Made by a program: the position numbers and the translations under genes. The notes beneath the pieces are model-generated. The model did not search any database and was not told the origin of the DNA. It saw only the letters and a list, made by a program, of their open reading frames with translations. A DNA stretch of 44,055 nt, taken from positions 1-44,055 of the forward strand of contig SVBN01000023.1 of NCBI GenBank assembly GCA_015058875.1, written 5' to 3'. Source of the DNA: Erysipelotrichaceae bacterium (GTDB lineage: Bacteria > Bacillota_I > Bacilli_A > Erysipelotrichales > Erysipelotrichaceae). Positions 9,292 to 15,695 of this stretch are shown here, piece after piece; the stretch's first letter is position 1; every line of letters starts with the position of its first letter.

Positions 9292-9927
9292 ATGTCAAAA
9301 CAATACAGTCAGATACGTCAGCTGACATTGGCGGCGTTCTTTATTGCAATCCAGGTGATCATGACGGTGATGCAGATCGGATATATACCGATCGGCCCGA
9401 TCAATGTGACGACCATGCATATTCCGGTGATCCTGTGCGGATTGTTTCTCGGACCGGCGTACGGGGCGCTGGCCGGATTTGTCTTTGGCCTGACTTCCAT
9501 GCTGAGGGCAACCTTCGTGCCGGGAATCACTTCGTTTATCTTTTCACCGTTTATCACGGTCGGCGGTATTTCGGGTAATTTCTGGTCATTGATCATCGCC
9601 TTTGTTCCGCGGATCCTGCTGGGATGGATGTCCGCAAAACTCTTCCGTCTTTTCCGCAGGAAGGGGATGAAGGATCTGACATCCTGCGCCGTGACGGCAG
9701 CGCTCAGTACGATGACGCATACGCTGCTGGTGATGGGGATGATCGGCCTGTTCTTCGGCCCGTCCTATGCAAAAGCGCTCGGCGTGGATATCAGCGCGCT
9801 GACCGGCATTATCGTCGGAGTCATTACCAGCAACGGCATACTGGAAACCATTGCGGCGGCAGTGATTGTTCCGGCGCTGGACAAGGCACTGTTCCCGACC
9901 ATCCGGAGAATGCGGCTCGGCGCATGA
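9292..9927 (+). CDS. ECF transporter S component
   Basis: 211-residue membrane protein with about six hydrophobic segments. The region Y-I-P-I-G-P-I-N-V-T-T-M-H-I-P-V followed by G-L-F-L-G-P-x-x-G-A-L-A-G-F-V-F-G-L-T-S is typical of substrate-binding S components of energy-coupling factor vitamin transporters, closest in style to the PanT/COG4684 group. It would work with EcfA1, EcfA2 and EcfT encoded elsewhere; none is in this window. The start at 9292 is preceded by GGGGGAAATAAA; an upstream in-frame ATG at 9268 has no ribosome site. Vitamin specificity cannot be read from the sequence, and no riboswitch is recognisable upstream. Confidence 0.8.
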   Translation: MSKQYSQIRQLTLAAFFIAIQVIMTVMQIGYIPIGPINVTTMHIPVILCGLFLGPAYGALAGFVFGLTSMLRATFVPGITSFIFSPFITVGGISGNFWSLIIAFVPRILLGWMSAKLFRLFRRKGMKDLTSCAVTAALSTMTHTLLVMGMIGLFFGPSYAKALGVDISALTGIIVGVITSNGILETIAAAVIVPALDKALFPTIRRMRLGA

Positions 9928-9935
9928 CACTGAAC

Positions 9936-9974
9936 TCCCGGCTGACAGAATTCCTGCGGCCGGGAATTATTTTA
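9936..9974 (+). terminator. Likely intrinsic terminator after the ECF gene
   Basis: TCCCGGC (9936-9942) pairs with GCCGGGA (9959-9965) and is followed by ATTATTTT. The 16-base loop is long; a competing stem AATTCC/GGAATT uses part of the same sequence. Confidence 0.6.
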
Positions 9975-10009
9975 GCTGTGAGTTAGTCTGCACTAATACT
10001 ATAGAGGAG
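9972..10009 (+). promoter_or_regulatory. Promoter and operator of the ATC-hydrolase-like gene
   Basis: The inverted repeat TTAGTctgcACTAA (9983-9996) abuts a -10 candidate TACTAT (9997-10002). A weak -35 candidate TTAGCT (9972-9977) would leave a 19-bp spacer, as in MerR-type promoters. A strong ribosome site AGAGGAG lies at 10003-10009, so the transcript leader would be very short or the true start site lies elsewhere. Confidence 0.45.
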
Positions 10010-10021
10010 ATTTATCTGCAT

Positions 10022-10045
10022 ATGAAAAAGTATGTGCCTGAATAA
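10022..10045 (+). other. Seven-codon open frame in phase with the ATC-hydrolase gene
   Basis: ATG at 10022, 12 bases after AGAGGAG, opens MKKYVPE and stops at TAA (10043-10045). It is in the same frame as the following gene (GTG at 10049). It is either a true start cut off by a nonsense codon (CAA or GAA to TAA) or a leader peptide. Confidence 0.5.
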
Positions 10046-10048
10046 CTT

Positions 10049-10654
10049 GTGAAGATCAGCCGTTATCAGAATTATTTTCCGACCCTTTCAAAGAATATCC
10101 GGGAAGAAGTTTATACGCGCATGGCGCAGCTGATCGAAGAAGAAAAGGAATACTGTGACAAGGGGAATTACAAACATATGGCACAGATTCTGACTTCCGT
10201 TGCACTTTATGAAATACTGCAGAAACATGGAAAAAACGAAGAAGAAGCATATCGGATTGTTTCTGAGGAAATGTGGAAGTTCCTTGATCCTTCTTCCATG
10301 CAGAAACTGGCAAAGAAATCCTTTTTCCTGCCGCTGATGAAAAAGATCGTTCCGTTCGGATTTAAGAATGGCTCAGGGTATGGATGGAAATACACATGGC
10401 ATGATGATGACCCGAAGGATGTGTTCCGGTTTGAATGCAATGAATGCCTGTATGAGAAAATCCTGGGCAGAAGAGGAATGCTGAAGCTCGGCGCCATGTG
10501 CTGCCATGCGGATGTGATCAACTACGGAAAGCTTCCCTATACGGATTTTATCCGGACCGAAACACTGTGCCAGGGCGGAAAGCAGTGCAGTTTCCGGTTT
10601 GTCCGTCATGATACCGATGCGGGAGAGGGCTGGCAGCGCACCGACAGCATCTGA
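10049..10654 (+). CDS. L-2-amino-thiazoline-4-carboxylic acid hydrolase-like protein, start disrupted by in-frame stop
   Basis: 201 residues from a GTG codon. The spacing of helices, the central W-K-Y-T-W-H stretch near 108, F-E-C-N-E-C-L-Y near 126 and the C-terminal cysteine-containing block (GAMCCHADV, then ETLCQGGKQCSFRF) match the ATC-hydrolase-like family, whose named member opens a thiazoline ring on the way to L-cysteine; most bacterial members are of unknown function. The GTG has no ribosome site of its own. The good site and ATG 27 bases upstream are in frame but separated by a TAA. The body is fully open and intact, so the gene may be expressed by reinitiation or may be a recent loss. 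Confidence 0.6.
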   Translation: MKISRYQNYFPTLSKNIREEVYTRMAQLIEEEKEYCDKGNYKHMAQILTSVALYEILQKHGKNEEEAYRIVSEEMWKFLDPSSMQKLAKKSFFLPLMKKIVPFGFKNGSGYGWKYTWHDDDPKDVFRFECNECLYEKILGRRGMLKLGAMCCHADVINYGKLPYTDFIRTETLCQGGKQCSFRFVRHDTDAGEGWQRTDSI

Positions 10655-10659
10655 TCCGT

Positions 10660-10700
10660 TTGCATTTCCTGTTTCTCATAGTACACTTTGAGTGAAGTGT
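10660..10700 (+). promoter_or_regulatory. Promoter with overlapping inverted repeat before the HD-domain gene
   Basis: TTGCAT (10660-10665), a 16-bp spacer and TACACT (10682-10687) form a plausible promoter. The inverted repeat ACACTTtgagtgAAGTGT (10683-10700) overlaps the -10, the usual place for a repressor site. The regulator is not identified. Confidence 0.45.
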
Positions 10701-10709
10701 GGTGGGAAC

Positions 10710-11216
10710 ATGGAAGACAGACAGTATGCTGCACTGGTCAGTGCAATGGTACAGTATGACGCCGGATCGCCGAAGCGGATCCAGCATCTGCTCAAGGTTC
10801 ATTCTTTTGCAAGAACAATCGGAATTCTGGAAGGACTGGACGCGGAAACGCAGTACATTCTGGAAACGGCCGCAATTATTCATGATATCGGCATCCGCAG
10901 CGCCGAGGAAAAATACGGCTCCTCCGCAGGATATCTGCAGGAGAAGGAAGGCCCGGAAGAAGCGGAAAAAGTGCTGGAAATGACCGGCGGTTATACGGAA
11001 GAACAGAAGGCACGGATCTGCTGGCTCGTCGGCCATCACCATACCTATACGGATATCACCGGCCTGGATTACCGCATTCTGGTGGAAGCGGATTTCCTGG
11101 TCAACCTGTATGAAAGCGGCGAAAGATACAGAGCGATCCTGGCGGGTGAGAAGAATATCTTCCAGACGGATTCCGGGAAAATGATCCTGCATCAGATGTT
11201 CAAAGAAAAAGAATGA
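10710..11216 (+). CDS. HD-domain phosphohydrolase
   Basis: 168 residues. The HD superfamily metal-binding set is visible: H31 in V-H-S-F-A, I-I-H-D-I-G at 56-61 (H58, D59), G-H-H-H-T at 108-112 and D128 in V-E-A-D-F-L. Such proteins hydrolyse nucleotides or other phosphoesters; the substrate cannot be predicted. The ATG at 10710 follows GGTGGG; an in-frame GTG at 10692 lies inside the inverted repeat and is less likely. The esterase gene begins ten bases after the stop codon, so the two form an operon closed by the terminator at 12038. Confidence 0.75.
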   Translation: MEDRQYAALVSAMVQYDAGSPKRIQHLLKVHSFARTIGILEGLDAETQYILETAAIIHDIGIRSAEEKYGSSAGYLQEKEGPEEAEKVLEMTGGYTEEQKARICWLVGHHHTYTDITGLDYRILVEADFLVNLYESGERYRAILAGEKNIFQTDSGKMILHQMFKEKE

Positions 11217-11226
11217 GGAGGGTATT

Positions 11227-12000
11227 ATGGCAATTCTGCATGTGGAAATGCGTTTTGAAACATTAAAAAGAACTGTACCGTTCAATGTGATCCTGCCGGT
11301 GGAAAAATTCAGAGGACCTTATCCGACACTGTATCTGCTGCACGGGCTGACAGACAACTGCAGCGCCTGGCTGACAAATACACGGATCCGGATGTGGGCG
11401 GAAAAGAGCGGCCTGGCGGTGGTGATGCCTTCCGGAGAGAATTCCTTTTATCTGGATGTATTGGTGAAGGACGGATGTCTCGGTGATTTCGGGGAATATA
11501 TCGGCAGGGAACTGGTGGATATGACAAGAGAGATGTTCCCGCTGTCCCGGAAAAGAGAAGACACATATCTGTGCGGACTGTCCATGGGCGGCTACGGTGC
11601 CTGCCGGAACGGTCTGAAATATCATGACGTTTTCTCAAAGGCAGCAGTCCTGTCCGGTGCGCTCCATTTTTATGAATACCCCCGGGAATGGGTGGAAACA
11701 TCCGGCAATACCGTCGGAGAGCTGATGAATTTCGGGGACCTGGATGAAACAGTGCATACAGACCGTAATCCGGCATGGCTGATGGAACAGATGAAGCCGG
11801 AAGAATTCCCAGAATTCTATGTTGCCTGCGGTCTGCAGGACTCCCTGCTGGAAGCCAACCGCTCGATTGCCCGGAAGCTGAAGGAGGCCGGGGCCTCCGT
11901 CACCTATGAAGAAGGGGAAGGCGGACATGACTGGATCTTCTGGGATACATATATACAGCATGTCCTGAAATGGCTGGACTATGACAGCACTGCAAAATAA
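11227..12000 (+). CDS. Putative esterase (EstA/esterase D-like alpha/beta hydrolase)
   Basis: 257 residues, no signal. The family layout is Y-L-L-H-G-L-T-D-N near 36-44, the nucleophile elbow G-L-S-M-G-G-Y-G-A with Ser119, D205 in C-G-L-Q-D-S, and His234 in G-G-H-D-W. This matches the tributyrin esterase/esterase D group (serine esterases acting on short-chain esters or S-formylglutathione). GAGGAGGG sits just before the ATG, one of the strongest ribosome sites here. It is coupled to the HD-domain gene. The natural substrate is unknown. Confidence 0.8.
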   Translation: MAILHVEMRFETLKRTVPFNVILPVEKFRGPYPTLYLLHGLTDNCSAWLTNTRIRMWAEKSGLAVVMPSGENSFYLDVLVKDGCLGDFGEYIGRELVDMTREMFPLSRKREDTYLCGLSMGGYGACRNGLKYHDVFSKAAVLSGALHFYEYPREWVETSGNTVGELMNFGDLDETVHTDRNPAWLMEQMKPEEFPEFYVACGLQDSLLEANRSIARKLKEAGASVTYEEGEGGHDWIFWDTYIQHVLKWLDYDSTAK

Positions 12001-12037
12001 ACCGGCGGTCTGTCAATGCTGTAAAGAGATATCACGA

Positions 12038-12066
12038 AAGAATTGCTGTTTGGCAGTTCTTTTTTT
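12038..12066 (+). terminator. Intrinsic terminator of the HD/esterase operon
   Basis: AAGAATTGC (12038-12046) pairs with GCAGTTCTT (12053-12061), one T-G pair, loop TGTTTG, followed by six T. Confidence 0.85.
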
Positions 12067-12078
12067 GGTATTTTCCTG

Positions 12079-12109
12079 TTGACTTAAAGTGAACTTTAAA
12101 ATCTAAGAT
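12079..12109 (+). promoter_or_regulatory. MerR-type promoter and operator of the first SDR gene
   Basis: TTGACT (-35, 12079-12084) and TAAGAT (-10, 12104-12109) are separated by 19 bp, the long spacer typical of MerR-activated promoters. The spacer region holds the palindrome TTAAAGTgaACTTTAA (12084-12099). The same arrangement precedes the second SDR gene at 13456, beside the merR gene. The core CTTAAAG-N4-CTTTAA is like the operator described for Bacillus subtilis AdhR. Confidence 0.85.
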
Positions 12110-12135
12110 CTGATTGTAAACGGGAGGTTTGAACC

Positions 12136-12900
12136 ATGAGACTGGAAAACAAAGTAGCATTAATCACCGGCGGCGGTACAGGCATCGGACTGGAAATTGC
12201 AAAACAGTATGTCAATGAAGGTGCATATGTATATATCACCGGAAGAAGAGAAAACAAACTGCGGGAAGCGGCAGAACTGATCGGCAGGAACGTCGGCTAC
12301 ATGTCAGCGGATGTGTCGAAGAAAGAAGACATGCTTAGAGTGGCTGAAAAGATCAGAGAGGAGCAGGGACATGTGGATATCGTCATATGCAATGCCGGCA
12401 TCGGCGGATATGTTTCCCTGGAGAATATCGATGAAGCGGAATTCAACCGCGTCATGTATACCAATGTGCTGGGCACTTATTATACAGCCCAGGCCTGCCT
12501 GCCCTTAATGGGAGAAGGCTCGACCTTCATCATGAATACATCGGTGACCGCTTCGCTCGGCCTTCCGAACTTCAGCCTCTATATTGCGGCGAAATCCGCG
12601 ATGAAATCATTCATTCATACCTGGACCAGCGAACTGAGAGACCGTAAGATCCGCGTGAATGCTATTGCGCCGGGAATCATTCCGACCCCTGCCGCAGGCG
12701 GAGAACTCGGAAGAAGTCCGGAAGAAGAAAAGGCAAGACAGGAATACCGGGCAACCCTGATTCCTGCGGGAAAGGTCGGCAATGTTCTTGATATTGCCAA
12801 CGCAGCAGTCTATCTCGGCTCCGACGAATCATCCTATGTCAACGGCGTGGAGCTGCTGGTTGACGGCGGTCTTGCCGCAATCTACCCGGTAAAGCTCTGA
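12136..12900 (+). CDS. SDR-family oxidoreductase (MerR-controlled)
   Basis: 254-residue classical short-chain dehydrogenase/reductase using NAD(P). The cofactor motif T-G-G-G-T-G-I-G is at 11-18, N-A-G at 86-88, and the catalytic set is S136, Y149 and K153 (Y-I-A-A-K). GGGAGG precedes the ATG, and the leader from the predicted start site is about 20 bases. The MerR-type promoter suggests induction by a small reactive compound, perhaps a carbonyl (inference from AdhR-like operators). The paired SDR at 13527 shares the promoter design. Substrate unknown. Confidence 0.85.
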   Translation: MRLENKVALITGGGTGIGLEIAKQYVNEGAYVYITGRRENKLREAAELIGRNVGYMSADVSKKEDMLRVAEKIREEQGHVDIVICNAGIGGYVSLENIDEAEFNRVMYTNVLGTYYTAQACLPLMGEGSTFIMNTSVTASLGLPNFSLYIAAKSAMKSFIHTWTSELRDRKIRVNAIAPGIIPTPAAGGELGRSPEEEKARQEYRATLIPAGKVGNVLDIANAAVYLGSDESSYVNGVELLVDGGLAAIYPVKL

Positions 12901-12987
12901 TAGGGAACGGTTCTTCCGGTTATCATTTGTGAATTATCCCGGCGCAATGCTTTCCGGCATGCATGAATATATTTCAGGACTGAAATG

Positions 12988-13014
12988 AAAAAGAACTGTC
13001 TGCGGGCAGCTCTT
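12988..13014 (-). terminator. Intrinsic terminator of the merR-family gene
   Basis: Read on the minus strand, AAGAGCTG pairs with CAGTTCTT (8 bp, one G-U) around an 8-base loop and is followed by TTT. It lies just downstream of the regulator's stop codon. No separate terminator for the SDR gene at 12136 is visible in 12901-12987. Confidence 0.7.
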
Positions 13015-13018
13015 ATCA

Positions 13019-13438
13019 TTATCGCTTTTTTCTGCCGTATTCCGGATCTCTGGAACGGCTGTCCATTTCGCGCTTCATAAGCGTATCTTCATAATTGGCA
13101 ATCATTTCTTCCAGCTGAATGATGACGGCATGCAGGCGCTTTTCTTCTTCTTTCAGCCTTTCAAGCTGGCTGATGAGAATCTGCTTTCTTTCGGGAATCG
13201 TCTCGGCACCTTCGTGGAACAGATCGACATATCTGCGGATTTCTTCGACAGGAATACCGGCGTTTCTCAGCGTCAGGATGAAATTGATCCTTCTCATTTC
13301 CTTTTCACCGTAGACTCTTCTTCCGCTTTCATTCCGTTCCACCGGATCGAGCAGTCCCTCGCTTTCATACCAGCGCAGGGCAGAAGGCGCGATCCCGAAT
13401 TTCTCCGCGGCTTCACCGACCGAATAAAATTTTTTCAT
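13019..13438 (-). CDS. MerR-family transcriptional regulator (AdhR/NmlR-like operator)
   Basis: 139 residues. The N-terminal winged helix shows Y-S-V-G-E-A-A-E-K-F-G-I-A-P-S-A-L-R-W-Y-E and the G-x-R-x-Y wing motif (residues about 4-45), followed by a coiled coil (about 75-120) for dimerisation and a short charged tail. AGAGGA precedes the ATG at 13438; a longer open frame upstream runs across the promoter and is not real. The gene is divergent from the second SDR gene, and both SDR promoters carry its presumed operator. It contains no cysteine at all, so the thiol-based sensing known for AdhR and NmlR cannot apply; the inducer must be sensed another way. Confidence 0.85.
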   Translation of the reverse strand: MKKFYSVGEAAEKFGIAPSALRWYESEGLLDPVERNESGRRVYGEKEMRRINFILTLRNAGIPVEEIRRYVDLFHEGAETIPERKQILISQLERLKEEEKRLHAVIIQLEEMIANYEDTLMKREMDSRSRDPEYGRKKR

Positions 13439-13455
13439 AAAAATCAAATCCTCTA

Positions 13456-13486
13456 TTGACTTAAAGTATACTTTAAATATTAAGAT
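13456..13486 (+). promoter_or_regulatory. MerR-type promoter and operator of the second SDR gene
   Basis: TTGACT (13456-13461), 19-bp spacer, TAAGAT (13481-13486). The perfect palindrome TTAAAGTATACTTTAA occupies 13461-13476. It lies between the divergent merR-family gene and the SDR gene, so it may control both. Confidence 0.88.
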
Positions 13487-13526
13487 AAAAACAGATAGAG
13501 AAAAGATATAAACGGAGGATACAGAA

Positions 13527-14351
13527 ATGGCAAAAACATGGATTATCACAGGCGCATCTGCAGGCGGAATCGGTGAAGGAATTGCTAGAGCAGTTCTCTC
13601 CCATGGCGACAATGCAGTAATTACAGCAAGATCCTTATCCAAACTCGAAGGAATCGCTAAGGATTATCCCGAAACATGTCTTCCCGTCACACTGGATATG
13701 TCCGACAGGGCACAGATGAAGGAAGTTGTCAGACAGACAGTTGAAAAGTTCGGCACAGTGGATGTGCTGATCAATAATGCCGGTCACGGCTACCGCTCTT
13801 CCGTGGAAGAGGGTGAAGATGAAGCAATCCAGGAACTGTTCCAGACAAACCTGTTCGGACCGGTCAATATGATCAAGGAAGTTCTCCTGATTCTCAGGGA
13901 AAAGGGCGAAGGCGTCATCATGAACACCACCAGCATCGCAGCAGAGCGTTCCGCTGTCGGTTCCGGATACTATGCTTCTTCCAAGGCTGCGCTGGACCTT
14001 CTGACAGACGGTCTGTGCAAGGAACTGAAGCCGCTGGGCATCAGAGTCATGGTCATTGAACCGGGTTCCTTCCGCACGCACTTCTATGATGAAGCACTGA
14101 AGAGCGCACCGCTCACAGTTTCCGCATATAAGGATTCCACATGGAAGAATGCCAATGCCGAAAACAAGAGACAGCAGCCGGGCGATCCGATGAAGGCAGG
14201 CGAGCTTGTTTACAGAATGGCGTATGCCGAAGAAGCGCCGTTCCGTCTGCTGCTGGGAAGCGACGCCGTGAAGGCAGTTGTCACAACTGCGGAAGGCAGA
14301 CTGGAAGAAGCGAAGAAGTTCGCAGCTGATTCCCAGAGCACTGATTTCTGA
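13527..14351 (+). CDS. SDR-family oxidoreductase (MerR-controlled, second)
   Basis: 274 residues. Classical SDR features are N-N-A-G at 83-86 and the catalytic set S136, Y149, K153 (Y-A-S-S-K). The glycine-rich cofactor motif reads T-G-A-S-A-G-G-I-G, one residue longer than the usual T-G-x-x-x-G-x-G. C-terminal half resembles 3-oxoacyl-reductase-like or retinol-dehydrogenase-like SDRs, but the substrate is unknown. GGAGG precedes the ATG. It diverges from merR and ends at a strong terminator. Confidence 0.85.
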   Translation: MAKTWIITGASAGGIGEGIARAVLSHGDNAVITARSLSKLEGIAKDYPETCLPVTLDMSDRAQMKEVVRQTVEKFGTVDVLINNAGHGYRSSVEEGEDEAIQELFQTNLFGPVNMIKEVLLILREKGEGVIMNTTSIAAERSAVGSGYYASSKAALDLLTDGLCKELKPLGIRVMVIEPGSFRTHFYDEALKSAPLTVSAYKDSTWKNANAENKRQQPGDPMKAGELVYRMAYAEEAPFRLLLGSDAVKAVVTTAEGRLEEAKKFAADSQSTDF

Positions 14352-14360
14352 TCCATTGAG

Positions 14361-14388
14361 AGCCGGTACGCCGGCTTTTCTTTTTTTT
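14361..14388 (+). terminator. Intrinsic terminator
   Basis: AGCCGG-tacg-CCGGCT hairpin with a stable tetraloop, followed by TTTC and eight T. Confidence 0.9.
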
Positions 14389-14443
14389 CTGTTCAATGTA
14401 TGATGCACTCAGGAAACAGAGATGTTTCAGGGAGGATTTAACT

Positions 14444-15328
14444 ATGATGAAACGATATCTGATTCTGACAGCAGCCGCACTTGCGCTCTGCGGATGCGGA
14501 AAGAAAGATAATCCCGTTCCGGCAGCTTCGGCTGCGCCGGAGAATACGCCTGACATCATACAGACGCCTGCACCGTCTGTTCCTGCGGAAATCAATGTTC
14601 CGATCGACTACATGGAAGAGATGGGCAGCGGTGAAGATCTTGCCGTGGCATATCTCGGAACCGCTTCCCAGGAAATCAGCGTTGAGCAGATCGTTTCCGA
14701 TGCATATGAGGACGGATACGGTATCATCGGTCAGATTGCAGAGGACGACATTATTTACGGCGATCAGGGAATGTATTACAACAATGTTTATCTGCTGGTG
14801 CCGGCACAGAAAACCGAGCTGACGGTCGGAAGATACAGCTGGTATGCGGGCGAGATAACCGAGCCGTTCTATTCGGAAAAAAACTCCGGGCCGATTATCT
14901 ATGTGGAAACGGCGGAATCCGTTTCGCCGCAGTCACTGATCGGATACAAGCGGCATTTTGATGACGGCGACACCGAAGGCTGGATGTATACCGGAATCAA
15001 TGTCCAGGAAGGCACGCTGCGTACGGATTTCCATATGGGAATCATCGATATTACCGGATATGACCGTTTTGAAAAAGACCGGATTCCGTTCTTTTCGAAC
15101 CTGTACGAAGAAGCGCTGCTCAGGCTGGAAGGCGTGCAGGAAAAGCTGGATGAGCGGATGCTGATGCATAAGCTCGGGGAAGCATGGTTTGACGGCAGGA
15201 TGTATGCGCTGTATTACATCTCCGATGTCGATGATGAAAACCGGACATTCTACGGCCTGACCTATGACTGGAGTCAGGACACATTCTATTACCTGAGCGA
15301 CGCCCAGATCGAAGCATTGATGAACTGA
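14444..15328 (+). CDS. Uncharacterised lipoprotein
   Basis: 294 residues. Signal peptide with lipobox A-L-C-G-C, lipidated Cys predicted at residue 18, followed by a Pro/Ala/Thr-rich linker to about 45. The rest is acidic and aromatic-rich without a recognised domain. GGGAGGATTT precedes two adjacent ATG codons (14444 and 14447); either may be used. A TATGAT at 14399-14404 is a possible -10. The gene is bounded by terminators on both sides and is monocistronic. It has the same linker style as the lipoprotein at 2272 but no clear sequence similarity. Confidence 0.7.
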   Translation: MMKRYLILTAAALALCGCGKKDNPVPAASAAPENTPDIIQTPAPSVPAEINVPIDYMEEMGSGEDLAVAYLGTASQEISVEQIVSDAYEDGYGIIGQIAEDDIIYGDQGMYYNNVYLLVPAQKTELTVGRYSWYAGEITEPFYSEKNSGPIIYVETAESVSPQSLIGYKRHFDDGDTEGWMYTGINVQEGTLRTDFHMGIIDITGYDRFEKDRIPFFSNLYEEALLRLEGVQEKLDERMLMHKLGEAWFDGRMYALYYISDVDDENRTFYGLTYDWSQDTFYYLSDAQIEALMN

Positions 15329-15330
15329 AA

Positions 15331-15363
15331 AAAAGCGTATATCCGCAGCGGATATACGTTTTT
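15331..15363. terminator. Bidirectional intrinsic terminator
   Basis: Perfect 10-bp stem CGTATATCCG-cag-CGGATATACG (15336-15358), flanked by seven A on the left and five T on the right, so it works for the lipoprotein on the plus strand and for the small gene on the minus strand. Confidence 0.9.
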
Positions 15364-15667
15364 ATCTGCATCTGATTTTCCAGATCAGATGGTACAGCAG
15401 CTTTCTCAGCGGCGTATCACCGCCTTCCGCCATATCGATCGGATCGGCCCTGCTCATCAGGAAACGGACCGGACCCTTCCGGAAAGGAATGCGTTCGCAG
15501 AGATAATATACATAGGTATGTGCGAAGATTTCTTCGGCGATCTCCTGTCTGCTCATACCGCTGAGTTTCTTTTCGGCAATGATCAGGTGCGCCTCCTTCA
15601 GACATTCATGCCCGCTCAGGAAGCGATGCTCCACCCGTACGCCGTGATATTTTCTGCGCAGTTTCAT
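15362..15667 (-). CDS. Small conserved-looking hypothetical protein
   Basis: 101 residues, basic (many Arg and Lys), soluble. No family recognised. The central S-R-Q-E-I-A-E-E-I-F-A-H-T-Y-V-Y-Y-L stretch is helical and could be a helix-turn-helix-like element, but there is no clear match. No ribosome site is present; instead TATAAT (minus strand) ends seven bases before the ATG, suggesting a leaderless transcript. It could also be read through from the M42 peptidase gene, whose stop is 28 bases upstream. It ends in the shared bidirectional terminator. Confidence 0.6.
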   Translation of the reverse strand: MKLRRKYHGVRVEHRFLSGHECLKEAHLIIAEKKLSGMSRQEIAEEIFAHTYVYYLCERIPFRKGPVRFLMSRADPIDMAEGGDTPLRKLLYHLIWKIRCR

Positions 15668-15674
15668 ACAGGAA

Positions 15675-15680
15675 ATTATA
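15675..15680 (-). promoter_or_regulatory. -10 element placed for a leaderless start
   Basis: TATAAT on the minus strand, seven bases before the ATG at 15667, so transcription would begin at or next to the start codon. No convincing -35. Confidence 0.4.
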
Positions 15681-15695
15681 CAGGAAAACGGCGGT

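Noticed and set aside
13439..13642. N-terminal extension of the MerR protein
   Set aside because: The open frame continues upstream, but it crosses the promoter and the divergent SDR start; the ATG at 13438 has its own ribosome site and the canonical MerR N-terminus.
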